A stretch of DNA of 64,000 nt from Cycloclasticus sp. symbiont of Bathymodiolus heckerae (GTDB lineage: Bacteria; Pseudomonadota; Gammaproteobacteria; Methylococcales; Cycloclasticaceae): contig LWTL01000118.1 in NCBI GenBank assembly GCA_002101235.1, positions 1 to 64,000 of the forward strand, written 5' to 3'. Each line of letters opens with the position of its first letter. Position 1 is the stretch's first letter. Below, one piece after another: positions 20,025-29,638 of this stretch. Under the pieces are notes generated by a model, which had not been told where the DNA came from, did no database searches, and saw only the letters and a program-made list of their open reading frames with translations. Position numbers and translations under genes: made by a program.

Positions 20025-21059
20025 ATGGATAAAGAAAAATTATTATATGACAGCATTCGCCCCGTTAGCTGGTGCGATGATGGCTTGCGTTTATTGGACC
20101 AGCGTAAGCTACCTAAAGAAGAAGTATATCTATATATAACAAGCACGCAAGAGCTGTATACAGCTATAAAAGAGATGGCCGTTCGTGGCGCGCCGGCTAT
20201 TGGAATAGCTGCGGCATACGGTGCGGCATTAGCTGCGAAAGAAGCAGAAGCGGATGCAACTGTTAACTTTAAAGAAGGTTTCCACCAACGATTAGACTTG
20301 CTAGCCTCATCACGCCCAACAGCCATTAATTTATTCAATGCATTAGATACTGCCAAGCGTTTGAAAAACCCAAGTGATAATGTTTTAAATTGGGCCCATC
20401 AATGGTTGAAAGATGACATTGATGCGAACAAAGAAATTGGGCTATACGGAGCAGGGTGTTTAGCCCCTAAAACACGGGTATTAACACATTGTAATGCCGG
20501 TGCGCTGGCAACGGGTGGTTACGGTACAGCGCTGGGAGTTATTAGAGCAGGTTACCAACAAGGTGTTGTGGAAACGATCTATGCTGATGAAACTCGCCCC
20601 TGGAATCAAGGCTCGCGTTTAACATTATGGGAGCTTCAAAAAGATGAGATTCCGGTGACTCTAATAGCTGATAGCGTTGCCGCATCTTTAATGCAAAAGG
20701 GCGCCATAGATTGGGTTATTGTTGGTGCAGACAGCATTTGCATGAATGGCGATATTGCCAATAAAATAGGGACATATTCCTTAGCTGTGTTAGCCAAGTA
20801 CCATGGGGTTAAAGTGATGGTTGCTGCACCAATAACAACTATAGATTTAAAGGCGGAGTCTGGAGCGGATATTAAAATAGAACAGCGTTCTAGCAACGAA
20901 ATTTTACCTAATGAATACAATAATGGCTTTGTAAATGCGTTAAACCCTGTCTTTGATGTAACTCCAGCAGAGCTAATATCTGTTATTGTGACGGAAAAAG
21001 GGGTGATTGAATCATCAGATGCTCGTAAAATGCAGACTTTAATAAGCAAACAATACTAA
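20025..21059 (+). CDS. mtnA: methylthioribose-1-phosphate isomerase MtnA
   Basis: Converts methylthioribose-1-phosphate to methylthioribulose-1-phosphate in methionine salvage. MAVRGAPAIGIAAAYG near residue 50, the catalytic cysteine in LTHCNAGALATGGYGTALG, ETRPWNQGSRLT, and the aspartate in VGADSICMNGDIANKIGTY are all present. The track uses a GTG at 20022; the ATG at 20025 (MDKEKLLYDSIRP) is more likely. Any promoter and leader must overlap the 5' coding region of mtaD. No mtnB, mtnC, mtnD or mtnP lies in the window. Confidence 0.95.
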   Translation: MDKEKLLYDSIRPVSWCDDGLRLLDQRKLPKEEVYLYITSTQELYTAIKEMAVRGAPAIGIAAAYGAALAAKEAEADATVNFKEGFHQRLDLLASSRPTAINLFNALDTAKRLKNPSDNVLNWAHQWLKDDIDANKEIGLYGAGCLAPKTRVLTHCNAGALATGGYGTALGVIRAGYQQGVVETIYADETRPWNQGSRLTLWELQKDEIPVTLIADSVAASLMQKGAIDWVIVGADSICMNGDIANKIGTYSLAVLAKYHGVKVMVAAPITTIDLKAESGADIKIEQRSSNEILPNEYNNGFVNALNPVFDVTPAELISVIVTEKGVIESSDARKMQTLISKQY

Positions 21060-21068
21060 GACAACGTT

Positions 21069-21440
21069 ATGACGCAACTTCTAGCGATTGCCGCAGGTGG
21101 ATCAATAGGCGCAGTAATGCGATACCTAGTGTCGACGGGTATTTATACATGGCTTGGTCGTGGATTCCCCTACGGTACGCTGGTGGTGAATGTTGTAGGT
21201 TCGTTGTTAATGGGCTTGCTATACGAGCTGTTTTTGCAGCGTTTATCCGTTTCTCCAGAAATTAGGGCGGTGTTACTAGTAGGTTTTTTGGGTGCATTTA
21301 CTACGTTTTCAACGTTCTCAATTGAAACGATTAACCTGATTGAACAAGGGTATTTACTAAAAGCCATGACCAATGTCTTAGCGAGTGTTGTTTTGTGCAT
21401 ATTAGCGGCATGGGTTGGTCTACAAATAGCGAGACAATGA
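21069..21440 (+). CDS. crcB: fluoride ion channel CrcB (Fluc)
   Basis: A 123-residue inner-membrane protein that exports fluoride as a dual-topology dimer. Four hydrophobic helices, GRGFPYGTLVVNVVGS with the conserved asparagine, and the phenylalanine track GAFTTFSTFSIE are present. It starts 9 bp after mtnA and overlaps the DUF190 gene by its stop codon. No fluoride riboswitch (GGNGAUGG-type motif) is visible upstream, so it is probably expressed with mtnA. Confidence 0.93.
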   Translation: MTQLLAIAAGGSIGAVMRYLVSTGIYTWLGRGFPYGTLVVNVVGSLLMGLLYELFLQRLSVSPEIRAVLLVGFLGAFTTFSTFSIETINLIEQGYLLKAMTNVLASVVLCILAAWVGLQIARQ

Positions 21441-21745
21441 TGAAAACAAAAGCAGTTCGTATTGCTCGGGTTTATTTGACTGAAGCCGATCATCAACTAA
21501 ACGATATTATGCAGTACCTTCATGATCATGAAAGTATTCCTGGCGCAACGGCTTATAGAGGTGTTGAGGGGTATGGCTCGTCAGGAAAAATGCATAATTC
21601 GTCTTTGATTGATTTGTCATTTAATTTGCCAATAACTATCGAGTTTTTTGATGAATCAAACAATGTGCTCACGGTTATTAAGCACCTAAAAGAAAACTTC
21701 AATGTCAGTCAGACCATTAGTTGGTTAGCTGAACAACACCACTAA
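21437..21745 (+). CDS. DUF190 protein (PII-like fold), CrcB partner
   Basis: The track start at 21395 lies inside crcB. The overlapping ATGATG at 21437/21440 begins [20 protein letters not shown], the normal DUF190 N-terminus, giving about 102 residues. The central segment [19 protein letters not shown] is the family signature. DUF190 proteins resemble PII regulators in fold and often accompany crcB in fluoride-resistance operons; their role is not settled. The ATGA overlap with crcB implies translational coupling. Confidence 0.88.
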   Translation: MMKTKAVRIARVYLTEADHQLNDIMQYLHDHESIPGATAYRGVEGYGSSGKMHNSSLIDLSFNLPITIEFFDESNNVLTVIKHLKENFNVSQTISWLAEQHH

Positions 21746-21767
21746 ACTTAATCTAAAGGAAAGCGAT

Positions 21768-23045
21768 ATGCTTGATCCACAGCTTTTAAGAAATAATCCA
21801 ATTGATGTAAAAAAAGCCATGCAACGCCATGGTTCAGACCTTGATCTAGACGTTTTTAACGCTCTTGAAAAACAGCGGAAAGACATTCAAGTTAAAACGC
21901 AGAACTTACAAAATGAGCGCAATAAAAGCTCTAAGTCTATCGGCATGGCTAAAGCCAAAGGAGAAGACATTCAACCCTTACTCGATAGCGTCTCACAACT
22001 TGGTGATGACCTAAAAGTAGCGGAAGCAGAGCTGAATGAAGTTCAGGCAAAATTACAGAGTATTTTCCTTTCATTGCCTAATGTGCTTGCTGATGATGTG
22101 CCTACTGGTAAAGATGAAGAGCAGAACATAGAGTTAAGAAAATGGGGCAATATACCTGCGTACGATTTTGAAGCAAAAGACCATGTTGATTTAGGGCAAG
22201 CCCTCAACGGCATTGATTTTGAAGCAGGCGCTAAAATTGCGGGATCGCGTTTTGTCACCTTGTCTGGGCCTTTAGCGCGGTTACAACGTGCGCTAACGCA
22301 GTTTATGCTCGATACGCATGTTGATCAGCATGGCTACAAAGAAACCTATGTGCCTTACTTGGTGAACAAAGAATCCTTATTGGGAACAGGGCAACTGCCG
22401 AAGTTTGAAGAGGATTTATTCAAAATCGGTAACGATTCACCGTATTACCTTATTCCAACAGCAGAAGTGCCGGTCACGAACCTTGTGCGTGATGAAATTA
22501 TCAAAGCAAACGATATGCCGCTCAAATACGTTGCGCATACACCGTGCTTTAGAAGTGAAGCGGGTGCATATGGCCGTGATGTGCGCGGCATGATTCGCCA
22601 GCATCAATTTGAAAAAGTAGAACTTGTTCAAATTGTTAAGGCATCAGAATCAGAACAAGCGCACGAGCAGTTAACTCAGCACGCTGAAGGCATATTGCAA
22701 GCGCTAGAGCTTCCATATCGCTTAATGCTGTTATGTTCTGGTGATACGGGGTTTTCAGCCACTAAAACGTATGACCTTGAAGTGTGGCTGCCGGGGCAAA
22801 GCGCCTATCGTGAAATCTCTTCATGCAGTAACTTTAACGACTTCCAAGCGCGTCGCTTAAAAGCACGCTGGCGTAACCCTGAAACAGGTAAGCCAGAGCT
22901 CGTACACACCGTTAACGGATCAGGGCTAGCGGTAGGGCGTACATTAATTGCCGTAATGGAAAACTACCAACAAGCCGACGGTTCAATAAAAGTACCTGAC
23001 GCATTAAAACCTTATATGGGCCATGTAACATCAATAACACCATAG
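21768..23045 (+). CDS. serS: seryl-tRNA synthetase SerS
   Basis: A class II aminoacyl-tRNA synthetase of 425 residues, charging tRNA-Ser (one copy, UGA, lies 0.9 kb downstream). An N-terminal coiled-coil arm (about 27-105) precedes motif 2 with [41 protein letters not shown], and motif 3 [33 protein letters not shown] precedes the ATG. It is the last gene of the mtnA-crcB-DUF190-serS run. Confidence 0.97.
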   Translation: MLDPQLLRNNPIDVKKAMQRHGSDLDLDVFNALEKQRKDIQVKTQNLQNERNKSSKSIGMAKAKGEDIQPLLDSVSQLGDDLKVAEAELNEVQAKLQSIFLSLPNVLADDVPTGKDEEQNIELRKWGNIPAYDFEAKDHVDLGQALNGIDFEAGAKIAGSRFVTLSGPLARLQRALTQFMLDTHVDQHGYKETYVPYLVNKESLLGTGQLPKFEEDLFKIGNDSPYYLIPTAEVPVTNLVRDEIIKANDMPLKYVAHTPCFRSEAGAYGRDVRGMIRQHQFEKVELVQIVKASESEQAHEQLTQHAEGILQALELPYRLMLLCSGDTGFSATKTYDLEVWLPGQSAYREISSCSNFNDFQARRLKARWRNPETGKPELVHTVNGSGLAVGRTLIAVMENYQQADGSIKVPDALKPYMGHVTSITP

Positions 23046-23069
23046 CCTGCTAATAAAGTATCAGACAAT

Positions 23070-23097
23070 AAAAAAGCCCCTAAAAAGGGGCTTTTTT
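23070..23097. terminator. bidirectional intrinsic terminator between serS and the YccA-like gene
   Basis: AAAAAAGCCCC-TAAAA-AGGGGCTTTTTT is a symmetric GC stem flanked by A and T runs, serving two convergent genes. Confidence 0.9.
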
Positions 23098-23116
23098 ATT
23101 ACTTATAGAAAGCGAA

Positions 23117-23788
23117 CTAATCGCGGCCGTTCATAGCACCTAGCAAATGTAACAAGCTAGTGAACAAGTTGAACAAGCTAATATATAAAGAAACCGTTGC
23201 CATAATGTAGTTTGTTTCACCGCCATGAATAATGGCACTAGTTTGGTATAAAATCATGCCAGACATTAGCATAATGAACATAGCGGAAACGCCTAATGAC
23301 AAGGCTGGGATACTAAACACCATTGCGCCAATACCCGCTAGGAAAGCCACTAAAATACCAACCATTAAGAAGCCAGAAATAAAGCTAAAATCTTTCTTAG
23401 TTGTTAGTGCATAAGCAGACAAAGCAAAAAAGATAACGCCTGTACCACCTAAGGACGTCATAATTAACTCATGGCCATTGGAAAAAGCCTGAAGGTACAT
23501 ATTAAGGATTGGACCTAGTGTTAACCCCATAAAACCTGTTAAAGCAAATACACAAACAATACCAATCGAGCTATTTCTAAATTTAGTTGTTAGCCACAAA
23601 AGACCAAAATAACCGACCAAGGTCATAATCATGCCAGGGTGTGGTAAGTTCATAGTCATGGATAAACCAGCGGTTGCAGCACTAAATAGTAGTGTCATAG
23701 CCAGTAAAATATATGTATTCTTCAATACTTTATTAGTAGCTAGGATACTCTCTTCGCTACGTGCAATAGATTGATTAAATTGATTCAC
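23117..23788 (-). CDS. Bax inhibitor-1/YccA-family membrane protein
   Basis: A 223-residue integral membrane protein with seven predicted helices, beginning with a short polar N-terminus (MNQFNQSIARSEES), then NTYILLAMTLLFSAATAGL. The family signature region near the C-terminus reads YQTSAIIHGGETNYIMATVSLYISLFNLFTSLLHLLG, with the conserved aspartate replaced by neighbouring polar residues. E. coli YccA modulates FtsH protease; BI-1 proteins elsewhere act as ion leaks. It is monocistronic, ending at the shared terminator with serS. Confidence 0.88.
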   Translation of the reverse strand: MNQFNQSIARSEESILATNKVLKNTYILLAMTLLFSAATAGLSMTMNLPHPGMIMTLVGYFGLLWLTTKFRNSSIGIVCVFALTGFMGLTLGPILNMYLQAFSNGHELIMTSLGGTGVIFFALSAYALTTKKDFSFISGFLMVGILVAFLAGIGAMVFSIPALSLGVSAMFIMLMSGMILYQTSAIIHGGETNYIMATVSLYISLFNLFTSLLHLLGAMNGRD

Positions 23789-23982
23789 TAAAATACCTCA
23801 TTAATAATTAATAAATGCTCACTTGAATAGACTTCAAAAAGCACATAAGGTTCAATCGTACGTCTTTGTGAAAATACTTCAAGTCTTTTAGCGATTACGC
23901 TGGAAAAATTAGCCAGACTTAAGTAATATGCGCGGCTTGAAAGGAAATGTTTAACATTTCTTTATATAGCCGCTTAAAATCT

Positions 23983-24072
23983 GGAGAGATGGCAGAGCGG
24001 TTGAATGCACCGGTCTTGAAAACCGGCATAGGTTTATCCCTATCCAGGGTTCGAATCCCTGTCTCTCCGCCA
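23983..24072 (+). tRNA. tRNA-Ser(UGA)
   Basis: A 90-nt class II tRNA with encoded CCA: acceptor GGAGAGA, anticodon stem-loop CCGGT-CTTGAAA-ACCGG giving UGA, a long variable arm (GCATAGGTTTATCCCTATCC) and T loop GGTTCGAATCC. Confidence 0.96.
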
Positions 24073-24084
24073 TTATATTATCTA

Positions 24085-24112
24085 AGCCCTTGATCCCAAG
24101 GGCTTTTTTATT
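24085..24112 (+). terminator. intrinsic terminator after tRNA-Ser
   Basis: AGCCCTTG-ATC-CCAAGGGCT followed by TTTTTT begins 12 bp after the tRNA 3' end. Confidence 0.88.
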
Positions 24113-24600
24113 TCAAAATAACCCTTAACCCTCACCTAGCTCCACATTTTCATTAAATTGAAAATAATCAGCAATACCTTATGTCTTAATAGCTGTGTTC
24201 CCACATTAACACCCAGAACTAATGAAGCGGCCGCCATTTACATTATTTCAATATCGAAAGCCCTCAGCTTAGTAATCGTAACTGAGGATGTAGAAACCAA
24301 GTAGCAAGTTGAATCCCTAAGGGAGCATCAATCGATTGCAAGGCTATTACATCAGGAAACGTATTCCTACGAAAAATCTCAGAAGCTATTAATTCAATCC
24401 GTTCTCTACAAGATAGAGTTGTAAGGCTTAGGCAAAAGCTCGAGCAACTAAAAGCCCCAGAAACCTTTATAAACAACAGGAAAGTTTTTCCATAACTTTT
24501 AGGAGAAGTCCTTTCTCTACCTTTCCTAATGTCACATTACACTTCGTATAATGTATATTATGTTAAATAGAAGTGAAAATTAAAAATAATGTAGCTCTTC
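24113..24600. other. intergenic region with no recognisable gene
   Basis: About 490 bp of AT-rich sequence lies between the tRNA-Ser terminator and rsmJ. The only track ORF (24264-24476, minus) has no family resemblance and no convincing start. On the plus strand about 24290-24494 an unstarted frame reads a short amphipathic stretch (SIRSLQDRVVRLRQKLEQL), which could be the tail of a decayed gene. I see no hairpin array, tRNA or repeat. Confidence 0.5.
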
Positions 24601-24605
24601 TTCAA

Positions 24606-25373
24606 CTAACCACAAATATATACGTCATATCGCGTATTTACACTACTAACGGTATAACTTGGCTTTAGATCGTTTAATGTTGGTGCTGACTTAGGTCGCT
24701 TAACGACAACACGGTGCTTCGATTTTTTTAAAGCAATCTCAAGTAGCTCACTTTCTTTTCCTGAATAGCCAACAAGCGATTGGAGTATTTGCATGTCTTT
24801 TTTAATTTTTGCTGATTTCTTTCGTTCAGGGTACATAGGATCCAGATAAACAACATCTGGCGCCGATGAATCATTGCAACCTTCAAGATATAAAGACGCA
24901 TCATCAAATACACATGTCATACGTTCTACGATATCACAAACGTCTTCATCGGCATTTGCTCTATGTATCGCGTCAATTAACATGGAATATAAAGCTGGAT
25001 GCTGCTCACAAAGCATTATGTTTGATCCAAGACTGGCTAAAACGAAAGCATCTTTTCCCAGACCTGCCGTAGCGTCTAATATCATCCAATCAGGGTGCTT
25101 ATCTAACCCACAGGCTTTGGGTAAAGGCTGGCTCTTTCCTCCGCCATATTGACGTCGATGTTTGGACTTTCCATGAATAAAATCAATGCTGACACTTAAG
25201 TGCTCACCATTTTTAGTTACATGCAAGGTAAGCACTTGCTCTTTATAAGCCAAATAACTACTTTCATTGGTGTTTGAAACGATTTGAAGCACGCTTGAGT
25301 TTATCAAAACTGCTACTTCTTCACAGTTTGTTTCTGCTGAACAGACAATGATCGGGAAAGGATTTTCTTGCAA
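24606..25373 (-). CDS. rsmJ: 16S rRNA (guanine-1516-N2)-methyltransferase RsmJ
   Basis: A SAM-dependent methyltransferase. LDATAGLGKDAFVLASLGSNI is SAM motif I, and VVYLDPMYPERKKSAKIKKDMQ is the catalytic DPMYP motif of RsmJ. GKSKHRRQYGGGKSQPL is also family-typical. The track start at 25475 lies inside tRNA-His and is artefactual. No ATG precedes the conserved region in this frame; a TTG at 25373 gives about 255 residues and is my choice, with other non-ATG starts possible. It follows the tRNA cluster on the same strand and may be co-transcribed with it. Confidence 0.88.
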   Translation of the reverse strand: MQENPFPIIVCSAETNCEEVAVLINSSVLQIVSNTNESSYLAYKEQVLTLHVTKNGEHLSVSIDFIHGKSKHRRQYGGGKSQPLPKACGLDKHPDWMILDATAGLGKDAFVLASLGSNIMLCEQHPALYSMLIDAIHRANADEDVCDIVERMTCVFDDASLYLEGCNDSSAPDVVYLDPMYPERKKSAKIKKDMQILQSLVGYSGKESELLEIALKKSKHRVVVKRPKSAPTLNDLKPSYTVSSVNTRYDVYICG

Positions 25374-25396
25374 ATTTATGATGAATAATCGAAAAA

Positions 25397-25473
25397 TGGG
25401 GTGGATGAAGGGACTCGAACCCTCGACAACCTGAGTCACAGTCAGGGGCTCTACCAACTGAGCTACACCCACC
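25397..25473 (-). tRNA. tRNA-His(GUG)
   Basis: 77 nt including encoded CCA and the extra 5' G typical of tRNA-His. Anticodon stem-loop CCTGA-CTGTGAC-TCAGG gives GUG; T loop GGTTCGAGTCC. Last of three tRNAs read leftward. Confidence 0.96.
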
Positions 25474-25551
25474 ATCGACGATTTTTTATGCTTACAGACT
25501 ACCAGAATAGCAAGTCATTAACTTGGATTTTTACCTTATCGCGCAGTTATA

Positions 25552-25628
25552 TGGTGCGCTTGGCAGGACTCGAACCTGCTACCCTCGGCTTAGAAGGCCG
25601 ATGCTCTATCCAGATGAGCTACAAGCGC
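25552..25628 (-). tRNA. tRNA-Arg(UCU)
   Basis: 77 nt with CCA; acceptor GCGCTTG, anticodon stem-loop TCGGC-CTTCTAA-GCCGA giving UCU, T loop GGTTCGAGTCC. Confidence 0.96.
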
Positions 25629-25647
25629 TTCATATAATAAGCAAAAT

Positions 25648-25724
25648 TGGTCGGGGCGGAGAGATTCGAACTCCCGACCCACTGCTCCCAAAGCAGTTGC
25701 GCTACCAGGCTGCGCTACGCCCCG
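25648..25724 (-). tRNA. tRNA-Pro(UGG)
   Basis: 77 nt with CCA; acceptor CGGGGCG, anticodon stem-loop ACTGC-TTTGGGA-GCAGT giving UGG, T loop AGTTCGAATCT. First tRNA of the Pro-Arg-His cluster, divergent from folD. Confidence 0.96.
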
Positions 25725-25852
25725 ACTACCTCCAGAAACCAATGCATAAATAATGCAATAAGTCTGTAGGTGGGCGATAATACGGCACACAGTAATTTTG
25801 GTCAACGCTTCTTTAAAAAAGAGCCAAAAAAAACCTAAAAAAGTGAGTGGAA

Positions 25853-26704
25853 ATGTTTAAAAAGATCGATGGAAAGAAAATAGCGTCTGAGCTGCGCACA
25901 GCAATTAAAAAACAAACAGATGCGCGTATTGCGCGTGGCTTATCTAAACCAGGGCTGGCTGTTATTTTAGTCGGTGAAAACCCAGCCTCTGAGGTTTATG
26001 TCCGTAATAAGTGTAACGCTTGTGAAGAAGTTGGCTTTTACTCGCTTTCAAAAACTTTTCCTTACGGGGTAACAGAAGATGAGTTGCTCACACTAATTGA
26101 GGATTTGAATAATAACTCTGCGATTAACGGTATTCTTGTTCAACTGCCTCTGCCTGAACACATTAACGAAGAAAAAATCATTGAGGCCATTGATCCGCTA
26201 AAAGATGTGGATGGCTTTCACCCTTATAATATCGGCCGCCTAGCGTTGCGTATGCCTGTCTTGAGGTCTTGCACACCTAAAGGCATTATGACGCTTCTTA
26301 AAAGCACTGGCGTTGCTTTAGAGGGCAAAGAAGCTGTTGTTATTGGCGCATCTAATATAGTCGGCCGCCCTGTTTCACTTGAACTGTTAATGGCGCGCTG
26401 CACGGTTACAACGTGCCACAGTCGTACCGTTAATCTTGAGGAGCATGTTAAACGAGCTGATATCATCATTGCCGCTGTCGGTATCCCTAGCTTTGTAAAA
26501 GGCGAATGGGTGAAACCTGGCGCTATAGTGATTGACGTAGGAATCAATCGTTTAGAAACAGGCAAGCTATCCGGTGATGTAGATTATGACGCAGCTTCTA
26601 AAAATGCGAGTTGGATTACACCTGTTCCGGGTGGTGTTGGCCCAATGACGATAGCCTCATTACTTGAAAATACCTTACAGGCTGCTGAATTACAAAGTGG
26701 CTAG
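25853..26704 (+). CDS. folD: methylene-THF dehydrogenase/cyclohydrolase FolD
   Basis: A bifunctional one-carbon enzyme interconverting methylene-, methenyl- and formyl-tetrahydrofolate. Its 284 residues contain [17 protein letters not shown] with the active-site lysine, [25 protein letters not shown], the dinucleotide site [12 protein letters not shown], and [19 protein letters not shown]. The track start is a GTG at 25847; the ATG at 25853 ([15 protein letters not shown]) fits the family and has GAGTGG upstream. It converges with cysS. Confidence 0.96.
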   Translation: MFKKIDGKKIASELRTAIKKQTDARIARGLSKPGLAVILVGENPASEVYVRNKCNACEEVGFYSLSKTFPYGVTEDELLTLIEDLNNNSAINGILVQLPLPEHINEEKIIEAIDPLKDVDGFHPYNIGRLALRMPVLRSCTPKGIMTLLKSTGVALEGKEAVVIGASNIVGRPVSLELLMARCTVTTCHSRTVNLEEHVKRADIIIAAVGIPSFVKGEWVKPGAIVIDVGINRLETGKLSGDVDYDAASKNASWITPVPGGVGPMTIASLLENTLQAAELQSG

Positions 26705-26711
26705 TAAATAC

Positions 26712-28103
26712 TTAGGCTCTGCGCCATGTTGTTTCTTTGCCACTGTCTTCAAGAATAACGCCCTGCTCTTTTAATTGATCGCGAATCTGATCCGCTAATA
26801 CCCAGTCTTTACTCTCTTTAGCGGCTAAACGCTTAGACATTGCAATATTGATATCTTTATTGCTGATTGAGTCGTTAGACCACATTGCTGACTTTAAGAA
26901 CTCATCGGCATTTTGACCAAGTAAGCCTAATGGTTGCGCCATTGTTAATAAATCACTGGCTACTTTTGCAGCTTGTTTTGGCTCGGCCGCTCTCAACTTA
27001 TTAATTTCATTGGCACATTCAAATAGTACTGAAATCGCTTTTGCTGAATTAAAGTCATCGTTCATTGCTTCTTCAAACCGTCGAATATAGTCAGATGACT
27101 GATCGTTTTCTATCGGCTCAATATTGCGCAAAGCTGTATACAGGCGTTCTAAGGCAGAGCGAGATTCATTTAATTGTTCGTTTGAATAATTCAGTGGGCT
27201 TCGGTAATGACTGGACAGTACGAAAAAGCGAATTTCTTCACCTCGATACTGCTTTAACACATCACGTACGGTGAAAAAGTTACCGAGAGATTTGGACATT
27301 TTCTCATCATCAATACGTACAAAACCATTATGCATCCACGTATTAACGTAGCGTTCGCCCGTTGCCGCTTCAGACTGCGCTATCTCGTTCTCATGATGTG
27401 GGAATTGAAGATCCATTCCGCCACCATGGATATCAAAATGATTACCTAAACAGCACGTCGCCATTGCGGAACACTCTATATGCCAACCTGGGCGCCCTTC
27501 TCCCCAAGGTGACGTCCATGATGGCTCGTTTGGTTTGGCCGATTTCCAAAGAACAAAGTCGAAGGGGTTACGTTTGTTTACATCCACCTCAACACGCTCA
27601 CCCGCATTCATATCGTCTAATTGGCGACCTGAAAGCTGACCGTAGTTATCAAACGACTCAACTGAATAATATACGTCACCATTAGGTCCAACATAAGCGT
27701 GCTGCTTTTCAATTAATGATTTTATCATTTTGATAATATTATTGATTGATTCTGTTGCTAGCGGCTCAAGGTCTGGGCGCTGAACATTCAAAGCAACTTC
27801 ATCGCGATGCATTTCATCAATAAAGCGTTGCGTTAAAGCAGTGAAATCTTCGTTCGCCTCAATAGATCTTGCTATTATTTTATCATCAATATCAGTAATA
27901 TTGCGCACATACTTAATGTCATACCCGAGATATTTAAAGTAGCGTGACACCACATCAAAAACGACCATCACTCGCGCGTGTCCAATATGACAAAAGTCAT
28001 ATACGGTCATGCCACAAACATACAAACCAACCTTCCCCTCCTCGATAGGTCTAAAGGTCTCTTTCTGCCTAGTTAGCGTATTGAATATTTTTAATGCAGT
28101 CAT
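26712..28103 (-). CDS. cysS: cysteinyl-tRNA synthetase CysS
   Basis: A class I aminoacyl-tRNA synthetase. The HIGH motif (FCHIGHARVMVVFDV), the KMSKS loop (DEKMSKSLGNFFTVRD), zinc ligands in VCGMTVYDFCH and GWHIECSAMA, and a helical anticodon-binding C-domain ending TWRRA are present. The ATG at 28103 (MTALKIFNTLTRQKE) is preferred to the TTG at 28112, giving 463 residues. It faces folD with a 7-bp gap between stop codons. Confidence 0.96.
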   Translation of the reverse strand: MTALKIFNTLTRQKETFRPIEEGKVGLYVCGMTVYDFCHIGHARVMVVFDVVSRYFKYLGYDIKYVRNITDIDDKIIARSIEANEDFTALTQRFIDEMHRDEVALNVQRPDLEPLATESINNIIKMIKSLIEKQHAYVGPNGDVYYSVESFDNYGQLSGRQLDDMNAGERVEVDVNKRNPFDFVLWKSAKPNEPSWTSPWGEGRPGWHIECSAMATCCLGNHFDIHGGGMDLQFPHHENEIAQSEAATGERYVNTWMHNGFVRIDDEKMSKSLGNFFTVRDVLKQYRGEEIRFFVLSSHYRSPLNYSNEQLNESRSALERLYTALRNIEPIENDQSSDYIRRFEEAMNDDFNSAKAISVLFECANEINKLRAAEPKQAAKVASDLLTMAQPLGLLGQNADEFLKSAMWSNDSISNKDINIAMSKRLAAKESKDWVLADQIRDQLKEQGVILEDSGKETTWRRA

Positions 28104-28284
28104 TTTTTTCAAACAAAGTTATTTAAGCGCGAATAATAACCGATTCAGAATAAATCGGCACCGTTACGTCGACTTATTACCTATAGGTTTATTTTAAGTA
28201 TCTATCAATATAAATAGGATATTTTGCTATTATTTAAGCACAGTACAATTACTGTGCTATAAAAATAATAAGAGAGAAAGTGAT

Positions 28285-29638
28285 TTGAATAACGAGACGA
28301 AACTTGGGGTAGATACTTGGATTAAGCGTATCACTGAAAGTGAGATGCCCATTTTTGGCCGCACCGTACAAGAAGTTGTGAGCGTTTCTGAAGACGATGT
28401 GAGCTCAGCGTTGCAGTTAGGACAGGTAGTACTTAAAGATGCAGCAATGACTGCTCGCGTACTAAAGTTGGCTAATAGTGCCCATTACAACGCAACAGGG
28501 CAAAAATTTAGCACTATTAGCCGCGCCATTATGATGCTTGGTTTTGACACCGTTCGTAGTATGTGCCTTACCGTTTCTTTAATCGACAGTTTGGTTCACG
28601 GTATTCACCGAGAACAACTTATTAAACAAATGGCGCGATCACTTCATGCCGCGGCACAAGCACAAGAAATAGCCAAACAGCAGTCAGAAGGAAAACATGA
28701 AGAAGTTTTTATTGCGACACTACTTCTGCATATCGGGGATTTGGCTTTTTGGTGTTTTGGTGACAAGAAAGGCGACGAGCTGAATGAGGCCTTAAAAAAC
28801 ACCAAAATCAGCCCTGCTCAGGCGCAAAAGGATGTGCTTGGCTTTACGATGAATGAGCTGAGCCAAGGTTTAGCGCAGACATGGGGGTTAAGTGATTTAT
28901 TAAAACAGACACTTGAAAAGGCGGATTCAACGGACCCCCGTAGTCAAGCGATTGTATTGTCACATCGTCTTGCTGAATCAGTAGAAGATGGTTGGGACTC
29001 TAAAGAAGTTAAGAAAGTGACGGCTCTAATCTCTTCCTTAACTAACACATCTCCTAAAAAGACCACAGAACAACTACATAACGCGGCTAAAAAGGCTGCT
29101 GAAACCACTGCTTTTTATGGTGCTAAGGCCGTCGCCCAAGTTATCCCCTTGCCTGTTGATGTTCAATTAGAAGATGACCATGCACTGGCAGATGCTTTTG
29201 TTCAGCCTGACCCTCTGCTTCAATTACAGATATTGCAAGAACTAATGTCTGTTGACAAAGACCACGGGGATTTCAATATGTTGGTTGAAATGACGCTTGA
29301 AGGCATTAATAGAGGTGTTGGAATGGACAACGCCCTATTTGCATTATTAACGCCCAACCATAAAGAAATAAAAGTAAAACAAGTGATTGGTGATAACAAT
29401 GAATGGTTGCGTAAAAACTTTCAGTTCTCATTAAATGAGCCTGTTTCACGAATTTGGATGCAATCACTTAAAGAGCAAGTGCCTATTCGTGTGGATAGTA
29501 ATGCTAGTACAGAGGTTAAGCGTTTGATTACACAATCATTAACGCAAAAAATAAAAGCTAAGTCGTTTTATATTGCGCCAGTCATTATCAAAAACAAACC
29601 AATTGGGTTGTTTTACGCTGACCGATCTACGAGCCACC
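28285..29638 (+). pseudogene. HDOD-GAF signalling protein, C-terminus cut by IS256
   Basis: The ORF starts with a TTG at 28285 behind GAGAGAAAG. Residues about 15-210 form an HDOD domain (LQLGQVVLKDAAMTARVLKLANSAHY, FSTISRAIMMLGFDTVR), and residues about 310-450 form a GAF-like domain ending KPIGLFYADRSTSHRVV. The IS256 inverted repeat begins at 29639, after about 451 native codons. The last residues of the track ORF, to 29739, are read from the element. Roughly 25-35 native residues are probably missing. HDOD proteins act as scaffolds in chemotaxis, stress and c-di-GMP pathways; the specific role is unknown. The near-complete protein could still fold. Confidence 0.75.

Noticed and set aside
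20950-21068. Fluoride riboswitch before crcB
   Set aside because: Only 9 bp separate mtnA and crcB and no riboswitch core is visible in the end of mtnA.
24264-24476. 70-residue minus-strand ORF between tRNA-Ser and rsmJ
   Set aside because: No start context, no family resemblance and odd composition; treated as noise.
25374-25475. rsmJ beginning at 25475
   Set aside because: The first residues are a translation of tRNA-His.
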